A stretch of 39,995 bases of DNA from Kutzneria sp. (GTDB lineage: Bacteria; Actinomycetota; Actinomycetes; Mycobacteriales; Pseudonocardiaceae): assembly GCA_019239965.1 (NCBI GenBank), contig JAFAZC010000085.1, forward strand, positions 1 to 39,995. The letters run 5' to 3'. Positions within the stretch are counted from its first letter, which is position 1. Every line of letters begins with the position of its first letter. The notes beneath the pieces were generated by a model that ran no database searches, had not been told where the DNA came from, and saw only the letters and a program-made list of their open reading frames with translations. A program made the translations under genes and the position numbers. Positions 16,523-25,232 of the stretch are shown piece by piece.

Positions 16523-17908
16523 GTGAGCCTCATGACGTCCCAGGTCGCCGGTGCCGTGACGGACAACGCGCCAGCACGGAAGGCGATGTGGGAGCGGGCC
16601 GCCGCGGTGCTGCGGCACAACGACGCCGGTGGCTGGACGAAGGCCGCCCCCGATCTGTACCCGCATCAGTGGAGCTGGGACAGCGCGTTCATCGCGATCG
16701 GCTGGGCACAGGTGGACGTGCGGCGTGCCATGACCGAACAGGACAGGCTGTTCGCCGCGCAGTGGAGCACGGGAAAGATCCCGCACATCGTGTTCGACCC
16801 CTCGGCGTCGGCCGGCTCCTACTTCCCCGACGCGGGATGGTGGGGTACCGCGGGCACACGGGACGCCCCAGCGGGCCCGCCGTATACCAGCGGCCTGTGT
16901 CAGCCCCCTGTGCACGCCATCGCGCTCGCGCGGATCTGGCGACGGACGGTGGCGCTTGACGACCCAGCGCTTCGAGCCGACGTCGTCACGTTCCTGTCGC
17001 GGATGTATCCGAAGGTGCTTGCCTGGCACCGTTTCCTGGCCACCGCACGCGATCCCGAGTGCAGCGGGCTGGTTACCATCTACCACCCCTGGGAGGGCGC
17101 GGACAACTCACCGCGTTGGGACGGGGTGCTCGCCGGGATCGAGATTGGGAACCTGCCCCCGTACCACCGCAGGGACACCGAGCACGTGTCCGACGCCGGG
17201 CAGCGGCCGTCCGATCGCGACTACGACCGGTACCTGTGGCTGGTCGAGCTGCTCAAACGCCGCGAGTACGAGGAGGAGCGGATCTACGCCACGCACCCGT
17301 TCCTGGTGAAGGACGTGTTCTTCAGCGCGGTCCTCGTCATGGCCAATGAGGCGCTGCTCGAGCTGAACGAGGTGGTTGGCGCGACTGAGTCCGACAAGGC
17401 CGAGATCGGCGACTGGATCGACCGTGGCCGACGCGGACTTGCCTCCACCTGGGACAGAGACCTGTCGCTGTGCCTCGACATCGATGTCCGCACCGGCCAG
17501 CCGATCCGGATCCGCACGTTCGCGGGGTTCGCCGCGCTGCTTGCCGGTGGTGCCGAGCCGGGCATCCGCGAGGCGGCCCTGGACCGGCTCGACTCGGCGT
17601 CGTTTCTCGGCCACCCGAAGCTGCGCTGGCCGCTGCTGGTCAGCACCAGCCCCGACGAACCGACCTTCTCCTCCCGCAACTACTGGCGGGGGCCGACCTG
17701 GCCGGTGGTCAACTGGCTACTGTGGCGCGCGTTGCGCCGAGACGGGGAGGACGTCAGGGCGCAACGGCTGCGCGAGGCATCGCTCGCGCAGGTCGACGCG
17801 GCCGGGTTCTTCGAGTATTTCGATCCGTTCAGCGGCGAGGCGTTGGGCTCGGACGATCAGGCATGGACCGCGGCGGTCGTCCTCGACTGGCTCGCCACGG
17901 AGAAGTAG
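16523..17908 (+). CDS. GH63-type glycoside hydrolase (mannosyl/glucosylglycerate hydrolase-like)
   Basis: A 461-residue (alpha/alpha)6-barrel enzyme of the MGH1-like/GH63 group. Recognisable blocks: YPHQWSWDSAFIAIGWAQ (46-63), GLCQPPVHAIALARIW (124-139), YHPWEGADNSPRWD (187-200), where the Asp of ADNSPRWD is the probable acid, and NYWRGPTWPVVNWLLWRAL late in the chain, followed by EYFDPFSGEALGSDDQAWTAA. Bacterial members of this size hydrolyse mannosylglycerate or glucosylglycerate; larger GH63 enzymes trim glucose from oligosaccharides. No signal peptide, so it acts on imported substrate. GTG 16523 has GGAGG 6 nt upstream. First gene of a rightward operon under the ROK repressor. Exact substrate is inferred. 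Confidence 0.82.
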   Translation: MSLMTSQVAGAVTDNAPARKAMWERAAAVLRHNDAGGWTKAAPDLYPHQWSWDSAFIAIGWAQVDVRRAMTEQDRLFAAQWSTGKIPHIVFDPSASAGSYFPDAGWWGTAGTRDAPAGPPYTSGLCQPPVHAIALARIWRRTVALDDPALRADVVTFLSRMYPKVLAWHRFLATARDPECSGLVTIYHPWEGADNSPRWDGVLAGIEIGNLPPYHRRDTEHVSDAGQRPSDRDYDRYLWLVELLKRREYEEERIYATHPFLVKDVFFSAVLVMANEALLELNEVVGATESDKAEIGDWIDRGRRGLASTWDRDLSLCLDIDVRTGQPIRIRTFAGFAALLAGGAEPGIREAALDRLDSASFLGHPKLRWPLLVSTSPDEPTFSSRNYWRGPTWPVVNWLLWRALRRDGEDVRAQRLREASLAQVDAAGFFEYFDPFSGEALGSDDQAWTAAVVLDWLATEK

Positions 17909-17964
17909 ACGACAGTGCCATCGGGCGGGCAGATCCCCGGGACTGCGGGAAGGAGGCGCCACCG

Positions 17965-18885
17965 ATGCCCATCCGGGAGATCAACGGTTTCCGAATGCAC
18001 TACCAGCATGACGGCCGAGGGCCGGACCTGGTGTACGTCCACGGCGGGTTCGCCTCGCTCGGCCGGGCCTTGTCCGCCACGGCGACCGTTGCGGCGTGGC
18101 AGCGGGACCTCGCCGAGCGGTTCCGGCTGCTGTGCTACGACCGGCGCGCCTGCGGCCGGTCGTCCTGCCCTCCCGGCGGATTCGACATCCCAACCCAGGC
18201 CGAGGACCTCGCCGTCCTACTCGACCGGCTCGACGTCGAGTCCACCCACGTGTTCGCCAGCTCGGCGGGCGGGCCGATCGCGCTGCGATTCGCCGCGCGG
18301 CACCGGGACCGGGTGCGCTCGCTGGTGCTCGCCGGCACCGCGCCCAGCATCGTCAGGCCCGGGGACGGTGTTCGCGAGCGGATACTCGCCGCGAACGACG
18401 AGCTGACGGCCCACGGTGCCGAGGTCGCGTTCGACCGGCGACCCGCGGACGCGCAGATCTGGTTCACCTCCCGGTGGGACCGTAGTGAGGCGGAAGCCGC
18501 CGGTGAGCTGGACCGGCATCTCGCCACGGAACGCGAACTGCGAGCGCGTGCCGACAGGCAGTCCCGCGCGGTGCGGGTGCGGTACCACGCCGCCGAGGTC
18601 CGCAACATCCATGCCTACACGACCTGGACGGTGCATGAGGACGCGGCCGCGGTGGCGGCGCCGACGCTCGTGCTGCACGGCGGCCGCGACACGGTCTTCG
18701 GCCCCTCGGCGGGACGGGCGGTCGCGGAGCTGGTGCCGGCGGCCAGGTTCGAGCTTGTCGCCGAGGCTGGCCACACACCGGTGTTCACCGACCGCGCGGC
18801 CCGTCGCCTGGCCGCGGACTTCATGGCCGGCGCGGAAGCCAGGTTCACCGCGGACCGATGGGAGGGGGGCCGCCATGCGAGCTAG
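17965..18885 (+). CDS. Alpha/beta-fold hydrolase
   Basis: A 306-residue cytoplasmic hydrolase. The oxyanion segment YVHGGF (24-29), the nucleophile elbow FASSAGG (S100), the acid in HGGRDTVFG and the histidine in EAGHTPVF are all in place. The first Gly of the usual GxSxG elbow is Ala, an accepted variation. Being between the glycosidase and the ABC transporter genes suggests it removes an ester group, such as an acyl group, from the imported sugar compound, but no substrate can be read from the sequence. ATG 17965 follows GGAAGGAGG. Its last 11 bp overlap the next gene. Confidence 0.83.
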   Translation: MPIREINGFRMHYQHDGRGPDLVYVHGGFASLGRALSATATVAAWQRDLAERFRLLCYDRRACGRSSCPPGGFDIPTQAEDLAVLLDRLDVESTHVFASSAGGPIALRFAARHRDRVRSLVLAGTAPSIVRPGDGVRERILAANDELTAHGAEVAFDRRPADAQIWFTSRWDRSEAEAAGELDRHLATERELRARADRQSRAVRVRYHAAEVRNIHAYTTWTVHEDAAAVAAPTLVLHGGRDTVFGPSAGRAVAELVPAARFELVAEAGHTPVFTDRAARRLAADFMAGAEARFTADRWEGGRHAS

Positions 18886-20146
18886 CCGCGGGAGGCGCGG
18901 CGACACCGCGACACTGCTGGCCGCGCTCGGTGCGGCGGCGGCCCTGCTCGCCGGGGGCTGTGCCGGGTCGCTCCCGTACACCGCTGACGGGGAGATCACC
19001 GTCGCTGGGGCCAAGGACACCAGTGGCAACCTGAACAAGCTGATCGACGTGTGGAATGCCGCGCATCCGGACAAGAAGGCGCGCTACGTCGAACTCGCCG
19101 CGGAATCGGGGCTTCAGCGGCAACAGGTGATGCAGAACTTTCTCGCGCACAGTCCTACCTACGACGCGGTGATCACCGACGACACCTGGACGACGGAGTT
19201 CGCCGACAAGGGATGGCTCGCCCCACTGCCCGCGGACGACTTCCCGCCACACGAATACTTTCCGGCCGCCGTTGACGCCGGAACGGTCGGCGGGACGCTC
19301 TACGCGGCGCCGTACATCGCCAGCCCCGTAGTGCTGTTCTACCGCGATGACCTGGTGGCGCGCCCCCCGCGGACCTGGTCGGAGCTCATCGGCGACTGCG
19401 CCATCGCCGCCGCGCACCAGATGGGGTGCTACGCCGGCCAGTTCGCGTCCTACGAAGGTCTCACGGTCAACGTGACCAGCGCGATTCGTTCCGCTGGCGG
19501 GGACATCCTGTCCGTTGACGGCACACGCGCCGTGGTCGACACCCCGCAGGCACGACATGGTTTGGAGTTTCTGGTCAACGGGTTCCGGCAGGGCTACATT
19601 CCGAAAGAGGCCATCACCTATCAGGAAGAGGAGGGCCGCAGGGCCTTCCAGCGGGGCTCGCTGCTGTTTCTGAGCAACTACTCCTATGTCTACGCCAGGG
19701 CCAACACACCCGGCCCGGACACCGCGATCGCCGGAAAGGCCGCGGTGGCCCCAATTCCCGGTCTCGATAACCCCGGCGTGACCTCGGTCGGCGGACACAT
19801 GATGGCCGTCAGCGCGTTCTCCCGACACCGCCAGGACACCATCGAGTTCGTCAGGTACTTCACCGGGGAGGACAACGAGCGGCAGCTGCTGCTCAAACAG
19901 TCGGTCGCGCCGGTGTGGCGAAAGCTGTACGACGACCCGGATCTGATCAAGCGGTTTCCCTTCCTGCCGACACTGAAGGAAAGCCTGGAGCGAGGCCGCG
20001 CGCGACCCAAGACCGCGAACTACTCGGCGCTCTCCCTCGCTGTCCAGACCGCCGCGTACGCGGCGCTGCAGGGCGCTGTCAGTGTCGACGCCGCGCTGGC
20101 CGCCATGTCCGACCAGATCGACTCCGCTCTCGACGGCGACCGCTAG
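18875..20146 (+). CDS. ABC sugar-binding lipoprotein
   Basis: A 423-residue substrate-binding protein of the family that serves oligosaccharide importers (MalE/UgpB type). The N-terminus is basic, then hydrophobic, then LLAGGCAGS, a lipobox with the lipidated Cys near residue 28. The mature part starts DGEITVAGAKDTSGNLNKLIDVWNA. Later segments include VFYRDDLV-type LFYRDDLV, PRTWSELI, and VTSVGGHMMAVSAFSRH. It would capture the sugar outside the membrane for the two permeases that follow. ATG 18875 lies after a GGAGGGGGG ribosome site and overlaps the preceding hydrolase gene by 11 bp. Confidence 0.9.
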   Translation: MRASRGRRGDTATLLAALGAAAALLAGGCAGSLPYTADGEITVAGAKDTSGNLNKLIDVWNAAHPDKKARYVELAAESGLQRQQVMQNFLAHSPTYDAVITDDTWTTEFADKGWLAPLPADDFPPHEYFPAAVDAGTVGGTLYAAPYIASPVVLFYRDDLVARPPRTWSELIGDCAIAAAHQMGCYAGQFASYEGLTVNVTSAIRSAGGDILSVDGTRAVVDTPQARHGLEFLVNGFRQGYIPKEAITYQEEEGRRAFQRGSLLFLSNYSYVYARANTPGPDTAIAGKAAVAPIPGLDNPGVTSVGGHMMAVSAFSRHRQDTIEFVRYFTGEDNERQLLLKQSVAPVWRKLYDDPDLIKRFPFLPTLKESLERGRARPKTANYSALSLAVQTAAYAALQGAVSVDAALAAMSDQIDSALDGDR

Positions 20147-20169
20147 CCAGCGCGACGGAAGGAGGACAC

Positions 20170-21120
20170 ATGACCGTCACGACGCGTCCTGACGCGGAGC
20201 GGACACCACGGCCGACCGGGATGGCGGTGGGCACGGGACCCTCCGGGTGCCGGTCGGCTGGTGGTTGGCTGGTGCTGCCCACACTGGTGCTCCTCGGGCT
20301 GGTGATCGGCTACCCAATCGTGCGAGCCTTGTGGCTGTCACTGCACACCGAAGCCGCGACAGGTGACCGGACCGACGTGTTCGTGGGGCTGGCGAACTAT
20401 CTGCGGGCACTCGTCGGGCGGGACCACGGTGGATTCTGGAACTCGGTCGGTGTCACGGTCTTGTTCGCGGTCACCACGGTGGCGCTCGAGGTGGTGATCG
20501 GCACGCTGCTCGCCCTGCTCATGCAGCGTGTCCGGCGAGGACGGTCGCTGGTGCTGGGAAGCGTGCTCGTGCCATGGGCCATTCCCACCGCGGTCACCGC
20601 GGTGCTGTGGAAGTGGATGCTGCAGCCGGACGGGATCGTCAACGCCGTCCTCGGCAAGAAGATCCTCTGGACCGGCTCCGAGTGGCCGGCACGCGTGGCC
20701 ATCATCGTCGCCGACACCTGGAAGACCGCGCCGTTCATCGCGCTGCTCGTGCTGGCCGGTTTGCAGCTGGTGCCACCGAGCGTGCACGAGGCGGCCAGGG
20801 TCGACGGAGCTTCGGCGGCGCAGCGATTCTGGCGGATCACGTTGCCGATGATCTGGCCGTCGCTGATGGTGGCTGTGCTGTTCCGGACACTGGACGCACT
20901 GCGGATGTACGACCTGCCCGCGATCCTCACCGAGGGAGCCAACGGCACGACCACGCTGTCGCTTTTCACCTATCAGGCCGCGCTCGACCAGGCCAGGTTC
21001 GGCTACGGGTCGGCACTGTCGACGATCACGTTCCTGTTCGTCTTCGCCGTCGCCATCGCGTTCGTGAGGATACTGAGCCGGCGGATCGTGGCCGGCGCCG
21101 GCGCCGGGAAGGTGGCCTGA
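20170..21120 (+). CDS. ABC sugar transporter permease (MalF type)
   Basis: A 316-residue inner-membrane permease with about six helices. The first helix is GGWLVLPTLVLLGLVIGYPI. The EAA loop, which docks the ATPase, reads VHEAARVDGASAAQRFWRIT then LPMIWP near residue 215-240. ATG 20170 follows GGAGG. It pairs with the next gene. No ATP-binding gene is in the operon, so a shared ATPase such as MsiK probably energises it. Confidence 0.92.
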   Translation: MTVTTRPDAERTPRPTGMAVGTGPSGCRSAGGWLVLPTLVLLGLVIGYPIVRALWLSLHTEAATGDRTDVFVGLANYLRALVGRDHGGFWNSVGVTVLFAVTTVALEVVIGTLLALLMQRVRRGRSLVLGSVLVPWAIPTAVTAVLWKWMLQPDGIVNAVLGKKILWTGSEWPARVAIIVADTWKTAPFIALLVLAGLQLVPPSVHEAARVDGASAAQRFWRITLPMIWPSLMVAVLFRTLDALRMYDLPAILTEGANGTTTLSLFTYQAALDQARFGYGSALSTITFLFVFAVAIAFVRILSRRIVAGAGAGKVA

Positions 21121-21121
21121 G

Positions 21122-21988
21122 GTGACCGCGATACCGCTGCCCACAGCACGCTCGCGGCCCGTGCACTGGCCGCGGCGGATCTGGCGGGTCGTCCAGATCG
21201 CCATCGTCGTCGGCTACTGCCTGTTTCCGTGCTACTGGATGGTGGTGTCCAGTCTGCGCGGACCCGATGCCATATTCAGCAACGACCTGCTCCCCTTGAA
21301 CCCCTCTCTGGTGAACTTCCGCGGGCTGTTCGGGTCGGCCAACAACTTCGGCTACGCACTGCGGAACAGTCTGATCATCGCCTCGTTCACCACGGTCCTG
21401 GCGCTGCTCATCGCGATGCCGACGGCCTACGCGCTGGCGCGCACCCGGATGCGTGGCAAGTCCGTCGTACTCGGGCTGGTGCTGGCTGGCTCGATGTTCC
21501 CCGGAATTGCCCTGCTCACGCCCCTGTTCCAACTGTTCCGCGACCTAGGCTGGATCAACCAGTACCAGGCCATGGTGATACCCGACATCAGTTTCGCGCT
21601 CCCCCTGGCGATCTATGTGCTCAGCAGCTTCTTCGCGGACATGCCGTGGGAACTGGAGGACGCGGCGAAGGTTGACGGCGCCACCGCCGCGCAGGCCTTC
21701 CGCAAGATCATCGTGCCGCTCGCCGCTCCCGGCGTGTTCACCGCGGCCGTCATCGTGTTCGTCTCGGCGTGGAACGAGTTCCTGCTCGCCAACGCGTTCT
21801 CCATCGACCTCGCCTCCCAACCAGTCACGGTGGCGATCGCGACGTTCACCGGCGCCTCGGAGTTCCAGCAGCCCTATGGCACGCAGATGGCCGCCGGGGT
21901 CATTGTCACCATCCCACTGATCATCGTCGTGTTGGCCGTGCAGCGCCGCATCGTCGCCGGCCTGACCGCGGGCGGCCTGAAAGGTTGA
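21122..21988 (+). CDS. ABC sugar transporter permease (MalG type)
   Basis: A 288-residue permease, the second half of the channel. Helices include VVQIAIVVGYCLFPCYWMVV near the start. The EAA loop is ELEDAAKVDGATAAQAFRKI followed by IVPLAAP. The GTG at 21122 comes one base after the previous stop, so translation is coupled. Together with the lipoprotein it makes an importer for a mono- or oligosaccharide-like compound. Confidence 0.92.
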   Translation: MTAIPLPTARSRPVHWPRRIWRVVQIAIVVGYCLFPCYWMVVSSLRGPDAIFSNDLLPLNPSLVNFRGLFGSANNFGYALRNSLIIASFTTVLALLIAMPTAYALARTRMRGKSVVLGLVLAGSMFPGIALLTPLFQLFRDLGWINQYQAMVIPDISFALPLAIYVLSSFFADMPWELEDAAKVDGATAAQAFRKIIVPLAAPGVFTAAVIVFVSAWNEFLLANAFSIDLASQPVTVAIATFTGASEFQQPYGTQMAAGVIVTIPLIIVVLAVQRRIVAGLTAGGLKG

Positions 21989-22002
21989 CGAGGAGAGCAT
22001 TC

Positions 22003-23718
22003 GTGGCACATGGACAACCAAGACCGTACGAGGCCAATCCCCGCTACATGCCGGCCGGCGGGGCGGTGCGCACCGGCTGGGCCGCCGCCGCCGCCACGCT
22101 ACCGACACGGTCGGCGGTCCTCGCGCTGGACGGTCCGGCAGTGCTGGACTGGACGGCGGCGACCGCAGGTCTGTCCGGCGCGTTGGCAGAACGCGGCATG
22201 CCGGTTCGGCTGGTGGACGTCAGACAGCATCTCGTGCCGTGGCAGGAAGTCCTCGACCGAACCGCCTCCGGCGAGCTGGTCGACGACCCGGACTTCGCAA
22301 CGCTCGCTTCCGGTTCGCTCGCTGACCTGTTCGACGACCTTCCGGTGATCGACGCCCCGGCCGAGGGGGTGTGCGTCGTCTTCGGCCCCGGCGCCGCCCT
22401 TGTCGGCCACGACCGGCTGTGGTACGTGGACCTGCCCAAGCGGTACGCCGAGGCCGCGGTCACCTCGGGCGTCGGGCGAAACCTCGGCCAACGGGACACC
22501 GATGGCGTCGGCGGCACCAAACGGCTGTTCTACATCGACTGGCCGTTGCTGGACCGGCATCGCGACACCATCGCCACCGGTATCGACCTCTGGATCGACC
22601 TGCAGAACCCCCGGCGGCCCATGTCGATCGACGGCGACACGCTTCGACGCACCATGCAAACCCTTGCCCGTCAACCATTTCGCACTCGACCCACGTTCAA
22701 CACCACACCGTGGGGCGGACACTGGGCGCAACGGCGACTCGGAATCAACTCCTCGGCCGACAACACCGCGCTCGGCTATGAGTTGATCGCGCCGGAGAGT
22801 GGCGTGCTCATCGGCGCCGACGCGACCGCAGAGGTCGAGCTGCCCTTCGCTCTGGTCGTGGCCCTGCACCCCGGCCAGATGCTCGGCAAGCAGGTGTACG
22901 ACACCTTCGGCTGTTCGTTTCCGATCCGGTTCGACTACCTCGACACCGTCGACGGCGGCAACCTCTCCGTGCACTGCCACCCCCAGGCCGACTACATGCG
23001 GAAGATCTTCGGCTGGCCGTACACCCAGCACGAGACGTACTACGTCATGGTCGGTGGCGCAGACCGCAAGATATATCTCGGCCTACGGGAAGACGTCGAC
23101 GTCGACCAGTTTCGGCGCGAGGCGCGGGCGGCCGACCAGCGGGGAGAGCCGTTCGACATCGAGCGCCATGTGCGGACCTTCCCGGCTGAGCCGCACCAAC
23201 TGTTCCTCATTCCGGCCGGCACCCCGCACGGCAGCGGTGAGGGAAACGTGGTGTTGGAGGTCAGCGCCACGCCCTACCTGTACTCGTTGCGCTTCTACGA
23301 CTGGCTGCGCCGCGACGCCAAGGGCAGACAGCGGCCCGTGCACGTCGATCACGCCTTCAACAATCTCAACCGGGACCGCGCCGGGCGGGCCGTGGCCGAC
23401 GACCTCGTCCAACGGCCACACGTACTGCGCGAGGGCGCCGGGTGGTGTGAGGAGTTGCTCGGCCGCCTTCCAGAGATGTTCTTCGACGTGCGGCGGGTGA
23501 CCATCGAATCCGACACGCCGGTCGACAACGACACCGGCGGCCGGTTCCAGGTGATCAACCTCGTGCAGGGTGACGGCGCGGAACTGCGGACACGGTCGGG
23601 CTACCGACACGCTTTGGCCTACGCGGAAACCCTCGTGATTCCGGCCGCCGTTGGCGAGTACACGCTGTCGCGGATCGGGCGGGAACCCGTTCGTCTCGTG
23701 CGGGCCCAGGTCCGGTGA
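22003..23718 (+). CDS. Class I mannose-6-phosphate isomerase with extra N-terminal domain
   Basis: A 571-residue protein. The C-terminal two thirds (from about residue 230) is the zinc-dependent cupin isomerase that interconverts mannose-6-phosphate and fructose-6-phosphate: NTTPWGGHWAQRRLGI, LSVHCHPQADYMRKIF with metal-binding His, and FLIPAGTPHGSGEGNVVLEVS. The N-terminal 200 residues are not part of ordinary ManA. They look like a nucleotide-kinase-like or Rossmann-like domain (AVLALDGPAVLDWTAATAGL, VCVVFGPGAALVGHDRLWYV, RLFYIDWPLLDRHRDTI) without a clear P-loop. Start GTG 22003 follows GAGGAG, 14 bp after the permease. The gene points to mannose or a mannose-like sugar as the product of the pathway. 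Confidence 0.85.
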   Translation: MAHGQPRPYEANPRYMPAGGAVRTGWAAAAATLPTRSAVLALDGPAVLDWTAATAGLSGALAERGMPVRLVDVRQHLVPWQEVLDRTASGELVDDPDFATLASGSLADLFDDLPVIDAPAEGVCVVFGPGAALVGHDRLWYVDLPKRYAEAAVTSGVGRNLGQRDTDGVGGTKRLFYIDWPLLDRHRDTIATGIDLWIDLQNPRRPMSIDGDTLRRTMQTLARQPFRTRPTFNTTPWGGHWAQRRLGINSSADNTALGYELIAPESGVLIGADATAEVELPFALVVALHPGQMLGKQVYDTFGCSFPIRFDYLDTVDGGNLSVHCHPQADYMRKIFGWPYTQHETYYVMVGGADRKIYLGLREDVDVDQFRREARAADQRGEPFDIERHVRTFPAEPHQLFLIPAGTPHGSGEGNVVLEVSATPYLYSLRFYDWLRRDAKGRQRPVHVDHAFNNLNRDRAGRAVADDLVQRPHVLREGAGWCEELLGRLPEMFFDVRRVTIESDTPVDNDTGGRFQVINLVQGDGAELRTRSGYRHALAYAETLVIPAAVGEYTLSRIGREPVRLVRAQVR

Positions 23719-24641
23719 CCGGCGTGGGACGGCAGTCGGCCGTGCCGGTGCTGGACATTGGCGGCACACACGTCACCGCGGCCCTCGCCGAGCCTGTCGG
23801 CGGGACCGTCCTTCCGGGAACCCGACACCGAATGCCGCTGGCCGCCGATGCCCCTGCCGGTGCCATCATCGACGTGATCGCCCGGTGCGCCGGCACACTC
23901 GATGTCGGCACCGCGGCGCGGTGGGGCGTCGCCGTGCCAGGGCCGTTCGACTATGCCAACGGCATCGGTCTGTTCGCCGGCGTCGGCAAGTTCGACGCCC
24001 TGTACGGGGTGGACCTGCGGACGGCACTGCTGAACCGTCTCGGCGGACGCGCGTCGGAGATGGTCTTCGTCAACGACGCCGAGGCCTTCCTGCTCGGTGA
24101 GTGGCGTTTCGGGGTGGCGCGGGGGAGCGACCGCGTCGTCGGGATCACTCTCGGCACGGGGGTGGGTTCGGCCTTCCTGAGTGATGGCACGGTGATCGAT
24201 GATGATCCGGCCGTGCCGCCGCAGGGGCGGGTCGATCTGCTCACGGTCGCGGGCCGGCCGTTGGAGGAGACCGTGTCCCGGCGGGCGATCCGCGCGCGTT
24301 ACGCCGAGGTGGCCGGTTTCGCCACGAGCCCACCGGACGTCGGTGAGATCGCGGACGGCGCGCGCAGCGGCGACACACTGGCCCGCACCGTCTTCGACGA
24401 GGTGTTCACCGCACTGGGCAGTGCGCTCGCGCCGTGGCTCGCGAGTTTTCGGGCGACCGTCCTCGTGATCGGCGGCTCCATGTCCGGATCCCTCGACCTG
24501 ATCAAAGGTCCACTATGGACAGGAATAGGTGCTGTGATCCCCCACTCACCCGCCAGCTGGCGACCGGTGGCGGCCGCGCATCACGAGGAGTCCGCGTTGC
24601 TCGGTGCGGCATACCGCGCCGGCGTTCGACCGCCGCCCTGA
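23715..24641 (+). CDS. ROK-family sugar kinase
   Basis: A 308-residue kinase. The phosphate-binding motif is LDIGGTHVTAALAE (13-26), followed by WGVAVPGPFDYANGIGLF, the substrate segment FVNDAEAFLLGEW with the probable catalytic Asp in VNDAE, and GITLGTGVGSAFLSDG. Unlike many ROK kinases it has no CxCGxxGC zinc motif. It likely phosphorylates mannose or glucose at the 6-position, feeding the isomerase encoded just upstream. The GTG overlaps the isomerase stop by 4 bp. It ends the operon. Confidence 0.88.
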   Translation: MTGVGRQSAVPVLDIGGTHVTAALAEPVGGTVLPGTRHRMPLAADAPAGAIIDVIARCAGTLDVGTAARWGVAVPGPFDYANGIGLFAGVGKFDALYGVDLRTALLNRLGGRASEMVFVNDAEAFLLGEWRFGVARGSDRVVGITLGTGVGSAFLSDGTVIDDDPAVPPQGRVDLLTVAGRPLEETVSRRAIRARYAEVAGFATSPPDVGEIADGARSGDTLARTVFDEVFTALGSALAPWLASFRATVLVIGGSMSGSLDLIKGPLWTGIGAVIPHSPASWRPVAAAHHEESALLGAAYRAGVRPPP

Positions 24642-24844
24642 CCGAGCAGACCGCCATCGCGCTTTCGACAAACCTGTCCGCGTTGTTCACGCACGGATAT
24701 GCTGATTCGCCCTGTTTTCCGGATGCCTTCGACGGCATGTCAGCCGCCACGATCGCAGGCGCGGACCGTTCTCGTCGAAGTACGTCCATTTCGTCGAGGC
24801 CGGACTTTCGCCTCAGATTCGCCCGCTGCGGTACTCGCGATGAA

Positions 24845-25033
24845 TCACCAGCGGCCGTTCGGCCGCCTGTTCAACTCCGAGTTGACAATGATGGACTGCG
24901 AGGTTACCGACAGGTCGGAGGGACTGCTGCCGCTCACTTTCGCGTCGGCCAGTTGCTCGCGGGTGAACGCATAACGATTCCCGGCCTCGTCGGTAAAGAT
25001 GACGACGTCGACGGCAGCCCGTGTGTTGATCAT
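24845..25033 (-). CDS. Small protein of unknown function, 62 residues
   Basis: I do not recognise a named family. The chain starts MINTRAAVDVVIFTDEAGNRYAF and continues TREQLADAKVSGSSPSDLSVTS, ending in a basic tail NRRPNGRW. It has no signal peptide, no cysteine and no membrane segment. The pattern FTDEAGNRYAFTREQLADAKV (key points D-x-GN-Y, then an amphipathic helix) looks like a small folded unit followed by a Ser/Thr-rich tail. The gene is supported by GGAAGG 7 nt before the ATG and by typical codon use in the first half. It is alone on its strand between the sugar operon and murI. About 200 bp on each side hold no other gene that I can support. Direct TGACA repeats at 25078 and 25089 lie upstream and may be regulatory. 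Confidence 0.6.
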   Translation of the reverse strand: MINTRAAVDVVIFTDEAGNRYAFTREQLADAKVSGSSPSDLSVTSQSIIVNSELNRRPNGRW

Positions 25034-25232
25034 ATTCTGGCCTTCCGTGGCGATACGGCCGCTTCGGGACGGGTCGTTGACAGTTCAATGACAATACCAG
25101 TTCGCCGGCGGGCGATCCATGATCACACAATGCGGTGACGCTCACCGCGGTCATCGTGAGTGCAGTCTGATATCGCTCAGATGAGCGGCTCCCGGCGGGA
25201 CGTACGAGCGCCGCCGGGTAGCCTCGGTTGGT

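Noticed and set aside
24502-24789. A 95-residue antisense frame across the end of the ROK kinase gene
   Set aside because: Composition is that of a shadow frame, there is no ribosome site, and most of it is complementary to the kinase gene.
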